DNA of 64,000 bases from positions 181,809 to 245,808 of the forward strand of contig NZ_LMJA01000032.1 of the NCBI RefSeq assembly GCF_001428895.1, given 5' to 3'. A program made the translations under genes and the position numbers. The notes beneath the pieces were generated by a model. The model made no database searches, was not told the DNA's origin, and worked only from the letters and a program-made list of their open reading frames with translations. Positions 26,469-35,502 of this stretch are shown piece after piece. Source of the stretch: Mycobacterium sp. Root265 (GTDB lineage: Bacteria > Actinomycetota > Actinomycetes > Mycobacteriales > Mycobacteriaceae). Positions within the stretch are counted from its first letter, which is position 1, and the number at the start of each line of letters is the position of its first letter.

Positions 26469-28255
26469 TGTGCGGCATCATCGCGTGCCGGACAGACCGG
26501 CCGGCGGTCGACTACCTCCGGGTGGGGTTGCGGCGACTCGAGTACCGCGGATACGACTCCGTCGGGGTGGCGCTGCGGACGGCCTCCGGCGACATCGCCC
26601 GGCTGCGGACCACAGGGCGAATCGGCACGCTGGAGAATCTGCTCGACGGCTGGTCCGGTGCAAAGTTCGACGGGATGGGAATCGGGCACACGCGCTGGGC
26701 GACTCATGGTGCGGTGACCGAGGAGAACGCGCACCCACACGTCGATTGCACCGGTCAACTCAACCTGGTGCACAACGGAATCATCGTGAACGCGGACGAC
26801 CTGCGGACCGAGCTCATTGCCGCCGGTCACCGGTTTGCGACCCGGGTCGACAGTGAGGTCCTCGTCCACCTGATCGAGGATGAGCGCCGACGCTGTGACG
26901 ACATCCTGCAAGCAGTACAGAATGCGTTGACCAGGGCCCGCGGGTCGTGGGCACTTGCGGTGCTGGAGCAGCGGTCAAGCCGGATCGTGGTCGCTTCCTG
27001 CGACTCTCCGTTGTTGTTGGCGCACACCAGTCATGGCGACTTCGCGGCCAGCGATATCACGGCGATCGCCGATTGGGCGGATGAGTTCCGTGTCCTGGGA
27101 TCGGGCGACGTGGTCGAACTGACCAGCCGCGACAGGTGGCACCGTGGTGGCGTCAGCGTGGCGCCGCCTGCGCTGACCCGACACCAATGCCGCAGCAGTG
27201 ATGTCGAACTGGGCAATTACCCCGATTTCATGGCCAAAGAGATCGATGAGCAGCCGGAAGCTGCGGCCCGCGTGATCGATCAACTCGCTGATGGGATCGC
27301 GACCGGCGAGGTATGGAACCGACTGGGACTGCCCCCTTTCGAGCGGCTGCGGGTGCTCGGCTGCGGGACCTCGCTGAACGCCGGGAACGTGATCGCCAAT
27401 CTGGCGCGTGGGCTCGGCAGGATCCCGGTGACCGCCACCGTGGCGAGCGAGGCCACCGCCGATGTCCCGGAGCCTGCGCAGTTGTGCCTGGCGCTGAGCC
27501 AGTCCGGTGAAACCGCCGACGTCCTGCGGGCGGTGGACTCATCGATCCTGGGCGGTTCGACACTGCTTGCCCTCACCAACAATCCGTACTCCACGCTCGC
27601 ACGGCAGGCCGACGCCGTGGTGGGATTTCCGGCCGGTCCAGAAATCGGGGTGGCCGCCACCAAGACGTTCATCTGCCAGATCATCGCCGGCTCAGCCGTG
27701 ATGCTCTCCGCGCTGGTGGCGATGAAACGGTTGTCACCCGCGGTGGCCGCACGCCTGGCCGACGACCTGAAACGGCTACCGGATCAGCTCGCTGTCGCCG
27801 GTGCAGTGGCCAATTGCGCTGTACCGGCGATCACCGAAGAAGTCATCGCCGCTTCGGGTTTCATCTTCATCGCACGCGGTTCTGGCCTGCCCTACGCGGC
27901 CGAAGGAGCGTTGAAGCTCAAGGAGCTGACCTATCGGTGGGCCGAGCACTACCCGGCCGGCGAACTCAAGCATGGACCGCTGGCCCTGGTCGAACCGGGC
28001 ACGCCCGTTGTCGTCGTCGACAACGGCGATCCCAAGCTGGCCGCCAACATCGCCGAGGTCGAGGTTCGCGGCGGCCGGGTGATCACCATCGGCTCCGCGG
28101 GGAGCACGATGCCGGTCGTGATGGGACCGGTAGCTCCCTGGGGGCCCATCGCGGCGACCATCCCGCTGCAGGTGCTGGCCCGGATGACGGCCCTCGCACT
28201 CGGTCGCGACGTCGACAAGCCCAGAAACCTTGCCAAATCGGTCACCGTCGAGTGA
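26468..28255 (+). CDS. glmS: Glutamine-fructose-6-phosphate aminotransferase (GlmS paralogue)
   Basis: 595 residues. ATG 26468 gives N-terminal MCGII, so Cys2 becomes the N-terminal nucleophile of the class II glutaminase. RRLEYRGYDSVGVAL and GIGHTRWATHG follow. The C-terminal part has two SIS domains (LGCGTSLNAGN, ALSQSGETADV, GPEIGVAATKTF, AEHYPAGELKHGPLAL). The product glucosamine-6-phosphate feeds UDP-GlcNAc. The segment that reads ASEFRYR in E. coli GlmS is ASEATAD here, so substrate handling or activity may differ. Being inside a polysaccharide locus with a dedicated promoter, it is probably a pathway-specific copy in addition to the housekeeping enzyme. Confidence 0.9.
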   Translation: MCGIIACRTDRPAVDYLRVGLRRLEYRGYDSVGVALRTASGDIARLRTTGRIGTLENLLDGWSGAKFDGMGIGHTRWATHGAVTEENAHPHVDCTGQLNLVHNGIIVNADDLRTELIAAGHRFATRVDSEVLVHLIEDERRRCDDILQAVQNALTRARGSWALAVLEQRSSRIVVASCDSPLLLAHTSHGDFAASDITAIADWADEFRVLGSGDVVELTSRDRWHRGGVSVAPPALTRHQCRSSDVELGNYPDFMAKEIDEQPEAAARVIDQLADGIATGEVWNRLGLPPFERLRVLGCGTSLNAGNVIANLARGLGRIPVTATVASEATADVPEPAQLCLALSQSGETADVLRAVDSSILGGSTLLALTNNPYSTLARQADAVVGFPAGPEIGVAATKTFICQIIAGSAVMLSALVAMKRLSPAVAARLADDLKRLPDQLAVAGAVANCAVPAITEEVIAASGFIFIARGSGLPYAAEGALKLKELTYRWAEHYPAGELKHGPLALVEPGTPVVVVDNGDPKLAANIAEVEVRGGRVITIGSAGSTMPVVMGPVAPWGPIAATIPLQVLARMTALALGRDVDKPRNLAKSVTVE

Positions 28256-28302
28256 CCGAGAACGGCCAGCACACGGTGAGCATTCAGATGGGAGCACGAG
28301 CG

Positions 28303-29871
28303 ATGAGCGATCTTGCGGCGCAAGCGAATGAACCGGGAGTCCTTCTCGAGCGAAACATGGTCTCCTTCGGTGCCTGTTCCGCTGACGACGTGGTGAACGA
28401 CTTCGCTGCGATTGTGCGAGAACAGCCCAACCATGCTGCGCTCATGCACAACGGCGCCACGGTGAGCTATCGAGAGCTCGCGGAGCGCATCCGCCGTCAG
28501 GCATTGCACCTCAGAGTCTTCGGATTCGGTGTGGCGGCACCGTCGCCGTTGATCGGGACGATGGTGTCGCACGCACCTTCGGTCGTCGAGCAGCTGTTCG
28601 GCATACTGCAGGCCGGCGCCGCCTTCTGCCCGATCGACTCGGGACTTCCGGTCGCCAGACAGCAGCAGCTCGCCGAGGTCATGGGACTGGATCGCGTGTT
28701 CAGCTCGGGCAACGAGTCGCTGGTCGGTGACGAATTCGCCGGCGATGTTCAGGCGGCCTTGCCGCGGTGGCGGCCGGACGATCCGGCCTATGTGTTGTGC
28801 ACCTCGGGATCGACGGGGCGGCCGAAGCCGGTGGTGGTGTCGCGCAATGCCCTTGCCGTGACCGTGCGCGCCTTGCGGGACCTCTTCGCGCTGACCCCGC
28901 ACGACCGTGTGCTGCAGTTCGCCTCGCTGGGATGGGACACCTGCCTGGAGGAGATCCTGCCGGCACTGACTGCCGGCGCGACAGTGGTTTTCGACGATGC
29001 GGCCCATTCCCATTCGTTTCCGCGGTTCGTCCGCATGCTGGCCGATCGCGAAGTGACGGTGCTCGATCTGCCGACAGCGTTCTGGCATGAACTGGTGCTC
29101 TTTCTGCACGAGGAACATGTGGCACTGCCGGACAGTGTGCGCCTGGTGGTGATAGGCGGCGAACGGATCGATCGAACCAGGTTTGCCCAGTGGCGCGATC
29201 GGGGAACCGGGAACATCCGGCTGCTCAACACCTACGGATGCACCGAGACCACGATGATCACCCATGCGGTGCAGCTGAGCGGTCCCGGCACCGAATCAGC
29301 TGTCTCGGAAGTCGAGTCGGAGTTGCCGCTCGGGCGCGCGTTGCCGCATGTGCGCGACCATGTCACCGACGAGGGTGAGCTCCTGGTGTCGGGCCCGGCA
29401 CTGGCCGACGGCTACCTCGGGCTACTGGAACGTACTGCGGCCGAATTCCCGGTGATCGACCACGGCGACGGACCGGCGCGCTGGTTCCGTACCGGAGACC
29501 TCGTCACCCGCGGTGAGGGCGGCCTGCTGTATCCGTGCGGGCGAGCCGATGAGCAGGTGAAGGTGCTCGGTGTGCGGGTGCATCCGGCTGAGGTGGAAAC
29601 CCATCTGAGCGCGCACCCCGCCGTGCGGGGCGCCGTCGTGATCGGCGAACGATCTCTGGGCCGCACCACGTTGGCGGCATACGTCGTCCCGATCGGGGCG
29701 GTGACTCCGGGGGAGCTGAAACGTCATCTCCGCAGTCTCCTGCCCAGCCAATTCGTACCCAGCAAGCTGATATTCGTCCGTGAGCTGAGCTACACGTCCA
29801 GCGGGAAAATCGACCGGACGGCCACTCAGCGTGCCGCCGCCGACTACGACAGCAGAGGAGCTGGCCGATGA
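28303..29871 (+). CDS. Stand-alone amino-acid adenylation protein (NRPS A-domain)
   Basis: About 522 residues from ATG 28303 (GGGAG upstream); GTG 28252, overlapping the glmS stop, is an alternative. Core motifs are present in order: A3 LCTSGSTGRPKPV, A4 with Asp in GWDTCLEE, A5 NTYGCTETT, A7 WFRTGDL, A8 GRADEQVKVLGVRVHPAEVE, and A10 YTSSGKIDR with the catalytic Lys. The A4 Asp corresponds to the residue that grips the alpha-amino group, so the substrate is probably an alpha-amino acid. It activates the acid as an adenylate and should load the carrier protein encoded immediately downstream (ATGA overlap). A free-standing A plus carrier pair inside a polysaccharide locus is unusual. The specificity pocket cannot be read reliably by eye. 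Confidence 0.85.
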   Translation: MSDLAAQANEPGVLLERNMVSFGACSADDVVNDFAAIVREQPNHAALMHNGATVSYRELAERIRRQALHLRVFGFGVAAPSPLIGTMVSHAPSVVEQLFGILQAGAAFCPIDSGLPVARQQQLAEVMGLDRVFSSGNESLVGDEFAGDVQAALPRWRPDDPAYVLCTSGSTGRPKPVVVSRNALAVTVRALRDLFALTPHDRVLQFASLGWDTCLEEILPALTAGATVVFDDAAHSHSFPRFVRMLADREVTVLDLPTAFWHELVLFLHEEHVALPDSVRLVVIGGERIDRTRFAQWRDRGTGNIRLLNTYGCTETTMITHAVQLSGPGTESAVSEVESELPLGRALPHVRDHVTDEGELLVSGPALADGYLGLLERTAAEFPVIDHGDGPARWFRTGDLVTRGEGGLLYPCGRADEQVKVLGVRVHPAEVETHLSAHPAVRGAVVIGERSLGRTTLAAYVVPIGAVTPGELKRHLRSLLPSQFVPSKLIFVRELSYTSSGKIDRTATQRAAADYDSRGAGR

Positions 29872-30089
29872 GCACCGGTCACATCGTGCAGATCTTCCGG
29901 CGGGTACTCGGGCCGGTGGAAGTGGCTCCGCACTCCGACTTCTTCGAGCTCGGTGGAGATTCGCTGCTGGCCACCCGGGTGCTCAGTGCGATCGCGCGCG
30001 ACTTCGGCACGGAGTTGTCGTGGGATGACTTCATCGAGAATCCCTCGCCCGACGGGCTTTTCGCCAAGGTCACGGCCGCGGTGCGATGA
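29868..30089 (+). CDS. Stand-alone peptidyl carrier protein
   Basis: 73 residues, a minimal thiolation domain. The phosphopantetheine attachment site is FFELGGDSLLATRVL, with the Ser of GGDS as the modified residue. ATG 29868 overlaps the adenylation gene stop and its own stop overlaps the amine-oxidase start (both ATGA), so the three are made in step. It should carry the amino acid activated by the upstream A protein. Confidence 0.9.
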   Translation: MSTGHIVQIFRRVLGPVEVAPHSDFFELGGDSLLATRVLSAIARDFGTELSWDDFIENPSPDGLFAKVTAAVR

Positions 30090-31516
30090 ACGGGGAAAGC
30101 ATGCGTGTCGTGGTTGTCGGGGCCGGCCTTGCGGGGCTGACTGCGGCCGCCGACCTGGTGGCGGCGGGGGCCGATGTCACCGTGCTGGAGGCGGACGACC
30201 GGGTGGGAGGTCGGGTACGCGGCGTCGAGATCGCCGGCGGTGTCGCCGCCGACGGGGGTGCCGCCTATCTGGGTGTCCGGCACACCGAGTTGCTCGCGCT
30301 GATGCGGGAACAGGGTCTGAATGTGGTCTCCACCGGGATGACGGGCGACAGTACGTTCCTGCTGTCGGGTCGTCGGACGACCACTGCGAGCCGAGTGCCA
30401 CCGCTGGACGCTGTGGCACTCGGCGACCTGTTCGACCGCCTTGAGGAGCTCGTCGCCGCGATCCGGCCGGACAAGCCGTGGCTGAGCCCGCAAGCGGGAC
30501 AACTCGACCGGCTGACCGCCGCGCGCTGGCTTGCCGATGAGATCGAGCATCCGGATGCGAAGACCTTCTTCCCACTCTTCATCGGCGAGATGATGGCGGC
30601 CGATCCTGCCGCGATCTCCGTGCTCCACATGGCCTTCTATCTTCGCTCCGGCGGCGGCATCCGGTATCTGAACGCCTTCGAAGGCGGTGCCCAGCAATGG
30701 CGGATCGATGGCGGCGCGCACCTGCTGTGCCAGGCGCTGGCCGCACAGCTGGGTGACCGGGTTCGGTTGGGACAGAGCGTCTGTGCGATCGATCAGACGT
30801 CCGCCGAGGTCCACGTGCAGTGTGCACCGGGACCCGATGGCACACGACCGAGGTATCGGGCCGACCGGGTGGTCGTCGCCGTGCCGCCGGCGCTGGCGCA
30901 GCGCATCACCTTCCGGCCCGGTCTGCGCAGCCCTCGGGCCACGGCGTCCACCGGCCCCGGATGTGCGGTCAAGGTACACCTGGGCTATCCGGCTCCGATC
31001 TGGCGCGAGCAGGGTCTGTCCGGATGGTCGGTGAGCTCACACGGGCCGCTGCTGTCCACCGTCGATGACTCCCCGTCCGATGAATCAGTCGGTGTGCTCA
31101 CGGGATTCGTCACCGGCTCGGAGGCGTCGACGTTCTCGGCGCTGTCGGCTCGCGAGCAACAGGATGCCGTTCTGACCCATGTGGGACGGCTCTTCCCGCA
31201 GCTGCCGCCGCCGGAGCGGTACTCGGTGACGGACTGGCTCACCGCGCGATACAGCCGAGGCTGCTACGCCGCTCTGTTCGGTCCCGGAGATTGGCTGCGC
31301 CTGGGGCCGACACTGATCACCCCACACGGCCGCGTCCACTGGGCAGGTACCGAAACCAGCATGGAGTTCTTCGGGCTGATGGAGGGCGCCATCCGGTCGG
31401 GCCGACGGGTCGCGACAGAGTTGATCCACCGAGCCACACCCGATGATGTCGGAGCCGACTCGCTTGTCTTCAGCCGTGCGGGTAGCGCACGCGTCAACCA
31501 CAGTTCCGTCGAATAG
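30086..31516 (+). CDS. FAD-dependent amine oxidase family protein
   Basis: 476 residues. The N-terminal dinucleotide fold is VVVVGAGLAGLTAAADL, followed by the family's LEADDRVGGRVR. The C-terminal FAD block is HWAGTETSMEFFGLMEGAIRSGRRVA. Such flavoproteins oxidise amines to imines, and some act on amino acids. The ATGA overlap with the carrier-protein gene suggests it oxidises the carrier-bound amino acid or a derived amine, comparable in logic to pyrrole-forming A/PCP/flavoenzyme cassettes but with a different flavoenzyme family (inference). It could alternatively act on a sugar amine made from GlmS-derived precursors. Confidence 0.82.
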   Translation: MNGESMRVVVVGAGLAGLTAAADLVAAGADVTVLEADDRVGGRVRGVEIAGGVAADGGAAYLGVRHTELLALMREQGLNVVSTGMTGDSTFLLSGRRTTTASRVPPLDAVALGDLFDRLEELVAAIRPDKPWLSPQAGQLDRLTAARWLADEIEHPDAKTFFPLFIGEMMAADPAAISVLHMAFYLRSGGGIRYLNAFEGGAQQWRIDGGAHLLCQALAAQLGDRVRLGQSVCAIDQTSAEVHVQCAPGPDGTRPRYRADRVVVAVPPALAQRITFRPGLRSPRATASTGPGCAVKVHLGYPAPIWREQGLSGWSVSSHGPLLSTVDDSPSDESVGVLTGFVTGSEASTFSALSAREQQDAVLTHVGRLFPQLPPPERYSVTDWLTARYSRGCYAALFGPGDWLRLGPTLITPHGRVHWAGTETSMEFFGLMEGAIRSGRRVATELIHRATPDDVGADSLVFSRAGSARVNHSSVE

Positions 31517-31525
31517 GAGTAGATC

Positions 31526-32512
31526 ATGCGATATCTGGTGACCGGCGCGTGCGGATTCATCGGTTCGACCCTGGTGGATCGTCTGCTGGCCGAAGGCAAC
31601 GAGGTGATCGGGATCGACAATCTCGTCACCGGTGTCCCGGCCAACCTCGACCAGGCGCTGCGTTTCAACAGGATTCGGCCGGGAAAGTTCACTTTCTTGA
31701 AGGCCGATATCCAAGCGACCGAGCTGGTCGGCATCGTCGACGGCGCCAACCCCGATGTCGTCTGCCATCTTGCCGCACAGGTTGACCTACGGGCATCGGT
31801 TTCCGATCCGCAATTCGACGCCCGGGCAAATGTGCTGGGCACGATCAACATTCTGGAGGCCACCCGGCGCGCGGGAGTTCGCCGCTTTGTCTATGCCGCG
31901 TCCGGGGGGTCGCGATATGGAGCGCCGACGAGCCTGCCGGTCGCCGAGACCGCCCCACTGAAGCCGCTGTCGCCGTATGCGGCCGCCAAGGTTGCCGGCG
32001 AAATGTACATCGGCGCGTATGCCGGCATGTACGGCATCGCTCCGATCTGTTTGGGACTGTCGAATGTATACGGGCCACGCCAGAATCCGTTCGGCGAAGC
32101 CGGTGTGATCGCGGTCTTCGGGAGCAGAATGATCAGCGGCAAACCCGTCACCGTGTACGGCGACGGCACCGCCTCCCGTGATTACGTCTACGTCGACGAT
32201 GTGGTGGACGCTTTTGTGCGGGCCGGTCGGGCCCCGCTGTCCACGGTAGGTACCTACAACATCGGCACGGGGCAACAGGCCACCGTCACCGAGGTGCACC
32301 GCGCCATCGCCGCTGTGCTCGATGGGGCGCCGGAGCCGTGCTTCGCTCCGGCCCGGACCGGTGAACTTCACGAGATCGCCCTGGATCCGACAAAGGCAAA
32401 AAGGGATCTCGGGTGGGAACCCGCTGTCGACCTCGTGGAGGGAATCGACCGTACCGTGCGTTGGCTGCGCGCGACCCTCGATCCTGAGCCGGCCCTTCTG
32501 CTGGATGCCTGA
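31526..32512 (+). CDS. NAD-dependent sugar epimerase/dehydratase (GalE-like)
   Basis: 328 residues from ATG 31526, after AGGAGTAGATC. Extended SDR: nucleotide motif TGACGFIG at the N-terminus, HLAAQVDLRASVSDP, and the catalytic YAAAK. The donor-sugar region reads NVYGPRQNPFGEAGVI with YGDGTASRDYVYVDD. Closest in pattern to UDP-glucose or UDP-N-acetylglucosamine 4-epimerases. It supplies an epimerised nucleotide sugar for the repeating unit. Substrate not resolved from sequence. Confidence 0.85.
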   Translation: MRYLVTGACGFIGSTLVDRLLAEGNEVIGIDNLVTGVPANLDQALRFNRIRPGKFTFLKADIQATELVGIVDGANPDVVCHLAAQVDLRASVSDPQFDARANVLGTINILEATRRAGVRRFVYAASGGSRYGAPTSLPVAETAPLKPLSPYAAAKVAGEMYIGAYAGMYGIAPICLGLSNVYGPRQNPFGEAGVIAVFGSRMISGKPVTVYGDGTASRDYVYVDDVVDAFVRAGRAPLSTVGTYNIGTGQQATVTEVHRAIAAVLDGAPEPCFAPARTGELHEIALDPTKAKRDLGWEPAVDLVEGIDRTVRWLRATLDPEPALLLDA

Positions 32513-32551
32513 ACGCAGTAATCGACGGTTTTTTGCGTACTAGGAGGCGAA

Positions 32552-33994
32552 TTGAATCCCATAGTGAGGCGCCGCCTCGAGCAGATTCGGCAACGGTGGT
32601 GGCTGGTTCTGCTGATTGTCGCTGCTGCCGTGCTGTCGGCCGTGCCGGCACTGCTCACCGCCAAACCGACGTACATCGGGACCTCGACCCTCATCCTGGC
32701 CTCACCGGGTCGTAACCCGGTAGACGACGCGACGATGGCCGTCGGGTACATCAGCCTTTTCAACGAACCCGAGATGATCACCCGATTGCGGGCGAACCGG
32801 AACATCCCAGAGGATGTCACCTTCATCGGTCGAACGGTGGCTGCGAGCCCAATTCTCGTGATCGAGGCGACCGCGTCAGATCCAGAGGTTGCCCAGCGAA
32901 CAGCGGCCAATATGGCCGAGGCGTTTCGCGATGACATCAACGCTGTCCGGAAAAAGGGCAACGACAAGGCCATTCTCAATACCGAGAAGCAACTCGACGT
33001 GCTGCTCGACCACCCCGGACCCGACGGTCTGATCAATCCGATGGCGCCTGTCGTGCAGCAGAGGCTGGACAGCTTGCGGTCTGACTCCACGAATCAACTC
33101 CGGGATCTGCAGTTACAGGCCGGCGTCACCGCCATCACCCCGAACGCCCTGTTCGAGTTGGCGTTACGGTGTGTCGGCGGATTGCTGCTCGGTGTGCTTG
33201 CCGCCCTGGGGCTGGCCGCGATGTCCACCCGAATCGCCAACGCCGCAGATCTTTTGGACAAGACCCAGCTGGAACCGCTGGTCGAGGTCCCTGGCGGTGG
33301 TTCGATCGAGCTGAACCGATTGCGAGAGGACCGGCTGCGCACGCTCGCCAACTTCGTCACCCTCCAGGACCAGGCGAAGTCCAAGGTCATCGCGCTGACC
33401 GATTGCCGCGGCGCCCGCGGCGCCCGTGAGCTCGCCGAGGCACTGGCCAGATTGTCGGCACAACAGGGATATCGAACCGTCCTGGTGTACGCCGACAACG
33501 ACGGATCGCAGCACGCTCAGGGCCTCGGTTTCAACGATGCGCTGGTCAATAGTGCGCTGGCCAACGGCTTGCTGAAGGACGGCGCAGTCGATTCGCTGCA
33601 GGTCTTGGGTGCGGGTTCGGTGGTTGCCGACCGGTATTCGCTCGTCGGACGGGACAAGATCGTCGCGGTCCTCGATGAGCTGCGTGCAGGCGCCGACACC
33701 ATCGTGGTCGCCGCGCCTTCGCTGGTCGAGACCATCGAGGCTCAATCAATCTGTGCCGCAGCTGACTTCACCATGGTCGTGGTCGGCAGCCATTCGTCAC
33801 GGGCTGGCGATGTGGCAGCCGCGGTCGATGTGCTCGCCGATGCGCGCGCAGTGCTCCTCGGAGCGGTGCTGATCGACGGTAGACGGCCGCCCCGTCCGCG
33901 GGGAGGCCTGCGTCGGCGGTGGGCGACTGTGAACGGTGTTGAGCACCGGGTGAACGCGGACCGGGGCGAGCTCACCTTTGGGCAGTCCGAATGA
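32552..33994 (+). CDS. Polysaccharide co-polymerase, Wzz-like, with a degenerate kinase domain
   Basis: 480 residues from TTG 32552, preceded by AGGAGG at four bases. Two membrane helices (about residues 16-36 and 204-226) bracket an extracytoplasmic segment with a coiled-coil-like region, the Wzz/CapA layout. The C-terminal half resembles the CpsD/Wzc P-loop domain, but the Walker A site is lost: where GxGKST is expected the sequence reads LTDCRGARGARELAEALARL. There is also no C-terminal tyrosine cluster. It therefore probably sets chain length or assembles with Wzy without kinase activity. Gene overlaps wzy (ATGA). Confidence 0.8.
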   Translation: MNPIVRRRLEQIRQRWWLVLLIVAAAVLSAVPALLTAKPTYIGTSTLILASPGRNPVDDATMAVGYISLFNEPEMITRLRANRNIPEDVTFIGRTVAASPILVIEATASDPEVAQRTAANMAEAFRDDINAVRKKGNDKAILNTEKQLDVLLDHPGPDGLINPMAPVVQQRLDSLRSDSTNQLRDLQLQAGVTAITPNALFELALRCVGGLLLGVLAALGLAAMSTRIANAADLLDKTQLEPLVEVPGGGSIELNRLREDRLRTLANFVTLQDQAKSKVIALTDCRGARGARELAEALARLSAQQGYRTVLVYADNDGSQHAQGLGFNDALVNSALANGLLKDGAVDSLQVLGAGSVVADRYSLVGRDKIVAVLDELRAGADTIVVAAPSLVETIEAQSICAAADFTMVVVGSHSSRAGDVAAAVDVLADARAVLLGAVLIDGRRPPRPRGGLRRRWATVNGVEHRVNADRGELTFGQSE

Positions 33995-35502
33995 CGATGG
34001 TGACCGCGCCGGTCGGCGCCACTGCCGGCGCCGTGCGGGTGCGAGCTTGGTTGCCTTTCGCTGCCATCGCTCTGGTGATGCCTGCGGTGCTGCTGGTCGG
34101 CGCGAAATCCGGCTACCTGCTGGTGCTCGGTGCGGCTGCGGCTGCGGTGGGGGTGTGCATTCTGGTCAGCCCGGTGTTCGGCACCGTGCTGCTGCTCGTC
34201 ACGATGTTCCTGCGGCTGCCTATTCGCGCCCAGGCGGCACTGCCGGTCGAGTTGTTCCTGGTGGTTTTTGCCGGGACCGTCGTTGCGGCCGTGCTATGGC
34301 TGGACCGGACGCGCGAACGCGTGCGCGGTACCGGGCCCATCGAGTGGGCGATGGCCGCATACGTGACCTGCAACGTCTACTCGATGCTCGCCCCACATCA
34401 ATACGGCACGGGTGACCCGCTTCTGGGCACCGACCTGCCGATCCCGAGGTTCATCTTCGTCGGGACGTTGATTCCGTTCGCGATGTACCTGGTGGGGCGC
34501 TACGCCTTCGACCGGGTAGCGACGGTGCGTGCCCTGCTCTGGGTGATCCTGGGTCTGGCGTCCTATTCGGCCGCGGTCAGCATCATGCCGGCCGTCGGGC
34601 TGGCGGGTCAGGTCTGGCCCCGCTACATCGTCACCGATGTCCGCCCGAGCTGGGCCGGTCGCGCCGTGGGGATCTTCAACCAGCCTGTAGGCAACGGGAT
34701 GGTCCTGGTCCTGGGCTTCGCCATCGCCATGGTGCTGTTGCACCGGCGCAACGATCCGACGTGGCAGCGGGCCGCGGCGCTGGTGGTTGCGGTTGCCAGT
34801 GGCTGCGGTCTGTATCTGACCCATACCCGGGCGGTCTGGCTCGCCGGCGTCGTGGTGCTCGTCATCGGCGCCATCCTCGCCAAGGGATGCCGCCGGGGGT
34901 ACATCGCGATACTCCTGGTGCTGGGCGCCACGGTCGTCGTCAACTGGGCGGCATTCACCAGCGCGGACCGGGCGGCCGGCGGAGTGGGCTCCGATGCGGA
35001 GGTCGAGTCACGGCTCAACGACATGCAGACTGCGCTGTGGGCGTTCACGCAGCGACCCATCGACGGCTGGGGAGTGGGCCGCTTTCAGTCGGTCAACACG
35101 ATTCATCATCAGCAGTGGGCTGCCGATGTGCCCTGGGCGAGCGGCTTCGGCGAGGTCTCTCATCAGAACGAGCTGGCGATCCTGGCCGAGTTGGGCGTGA
35201 TCGGGCTCGCGGCGTGGGTCTGCGTACTGGCGTTCATCGCTTACCGCCTGTGGAATGCCTACCGGACACTGCCGGACCAGGACCTGTGTGGCAGGCCGCT
35301 CATGCTGATGGCGATGATGGCCATCGCTGTACTGGTCTGTGCCGGTTTGACGGTCGACCTCCGGTACTTCGACTTCCCCACGGCTGTCATCTTTCTGCTC
35401 GCCGGGGTGGCCGTAGGGTGGTCCGATCGTGGCAGACATCTGCCGGACGCCGGGCATGACGGCCGCGCCGCGAGATTGTCCTACGGCGAGGTGACGCGAT
35501 GA
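33991..35502 (+). CDS. O-antigen polymerase/ligase family membrane protein (Wzy-like)
   Basis: 503 residues with about eleven to twelve predicted membrane helices. The long periplasmic loop near residues 330-395 carries features of O-antigen polymerases and ligases: SRLNDMQTALWAFTQRPIDGWGVGRF and SHQNELAILAELGVIGLAAW. It should join lipid-linked repeating units outside the membrane. ATG overlaps the Wzz-like gene stop and its own stop overlaps the following glycosyltransferase start. The trio Wzz-Wzy-Wzx in one locus defines a Wzx/Wzy-dependent pathway. Confidence 0.85.
   Translation: MTMVTAPVGATAGAVRVRAWLPFAAIALVMPAVLLVGAKSGYLLVLGAAAAAVGVCILVSPVFGTVLLLVTMFLRLPIRAQAALPVELFLVVFAGTVVAAVLWLDRTRERVRGTGPIEWAMAAYVTCNVYSMLAPHQYGTGDPLLGTDLPIPRFIFVGTLIPFAMYLVGRYAFDRVATVRALLWVILGLASYSAAVSIMPAVGLAGQVWPRYIVTDVRPSWAGRAVGIFNQPVGNGMVLVLGFAIAMVLLHRRNDPTWQRAAALVVAVASGCGLYLTHTRAVWLAGVVVLVIGAILAKGCRRGYIAILLVLGATVVVNWAAFTSADRAAGGVGSDAEVESRLNDMQTALWAFTQRPIDGWGVGRFQSVNTIHHQQWAADVPWASGFGEVSHQNELAILAELGVIGLAAWVCVLAFIAYRLWNAYRTLPDQDLCGRPLMLMAMMAIAVLVCAGLTVDLRYFDFPTAVIFLLAGVAVGWSDRGRHLPDAGHDGRAARLSYGEVTR

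Noticed and set aside
32526-32562. Near match to the shared promoter (GCGTACT then CCATAGTG) at the Wzz-like gene start
   Set aside because: The spacing is one base longer, the palindrome is absent, and the right box lies inside the coding sequence downstream of the TTG start.
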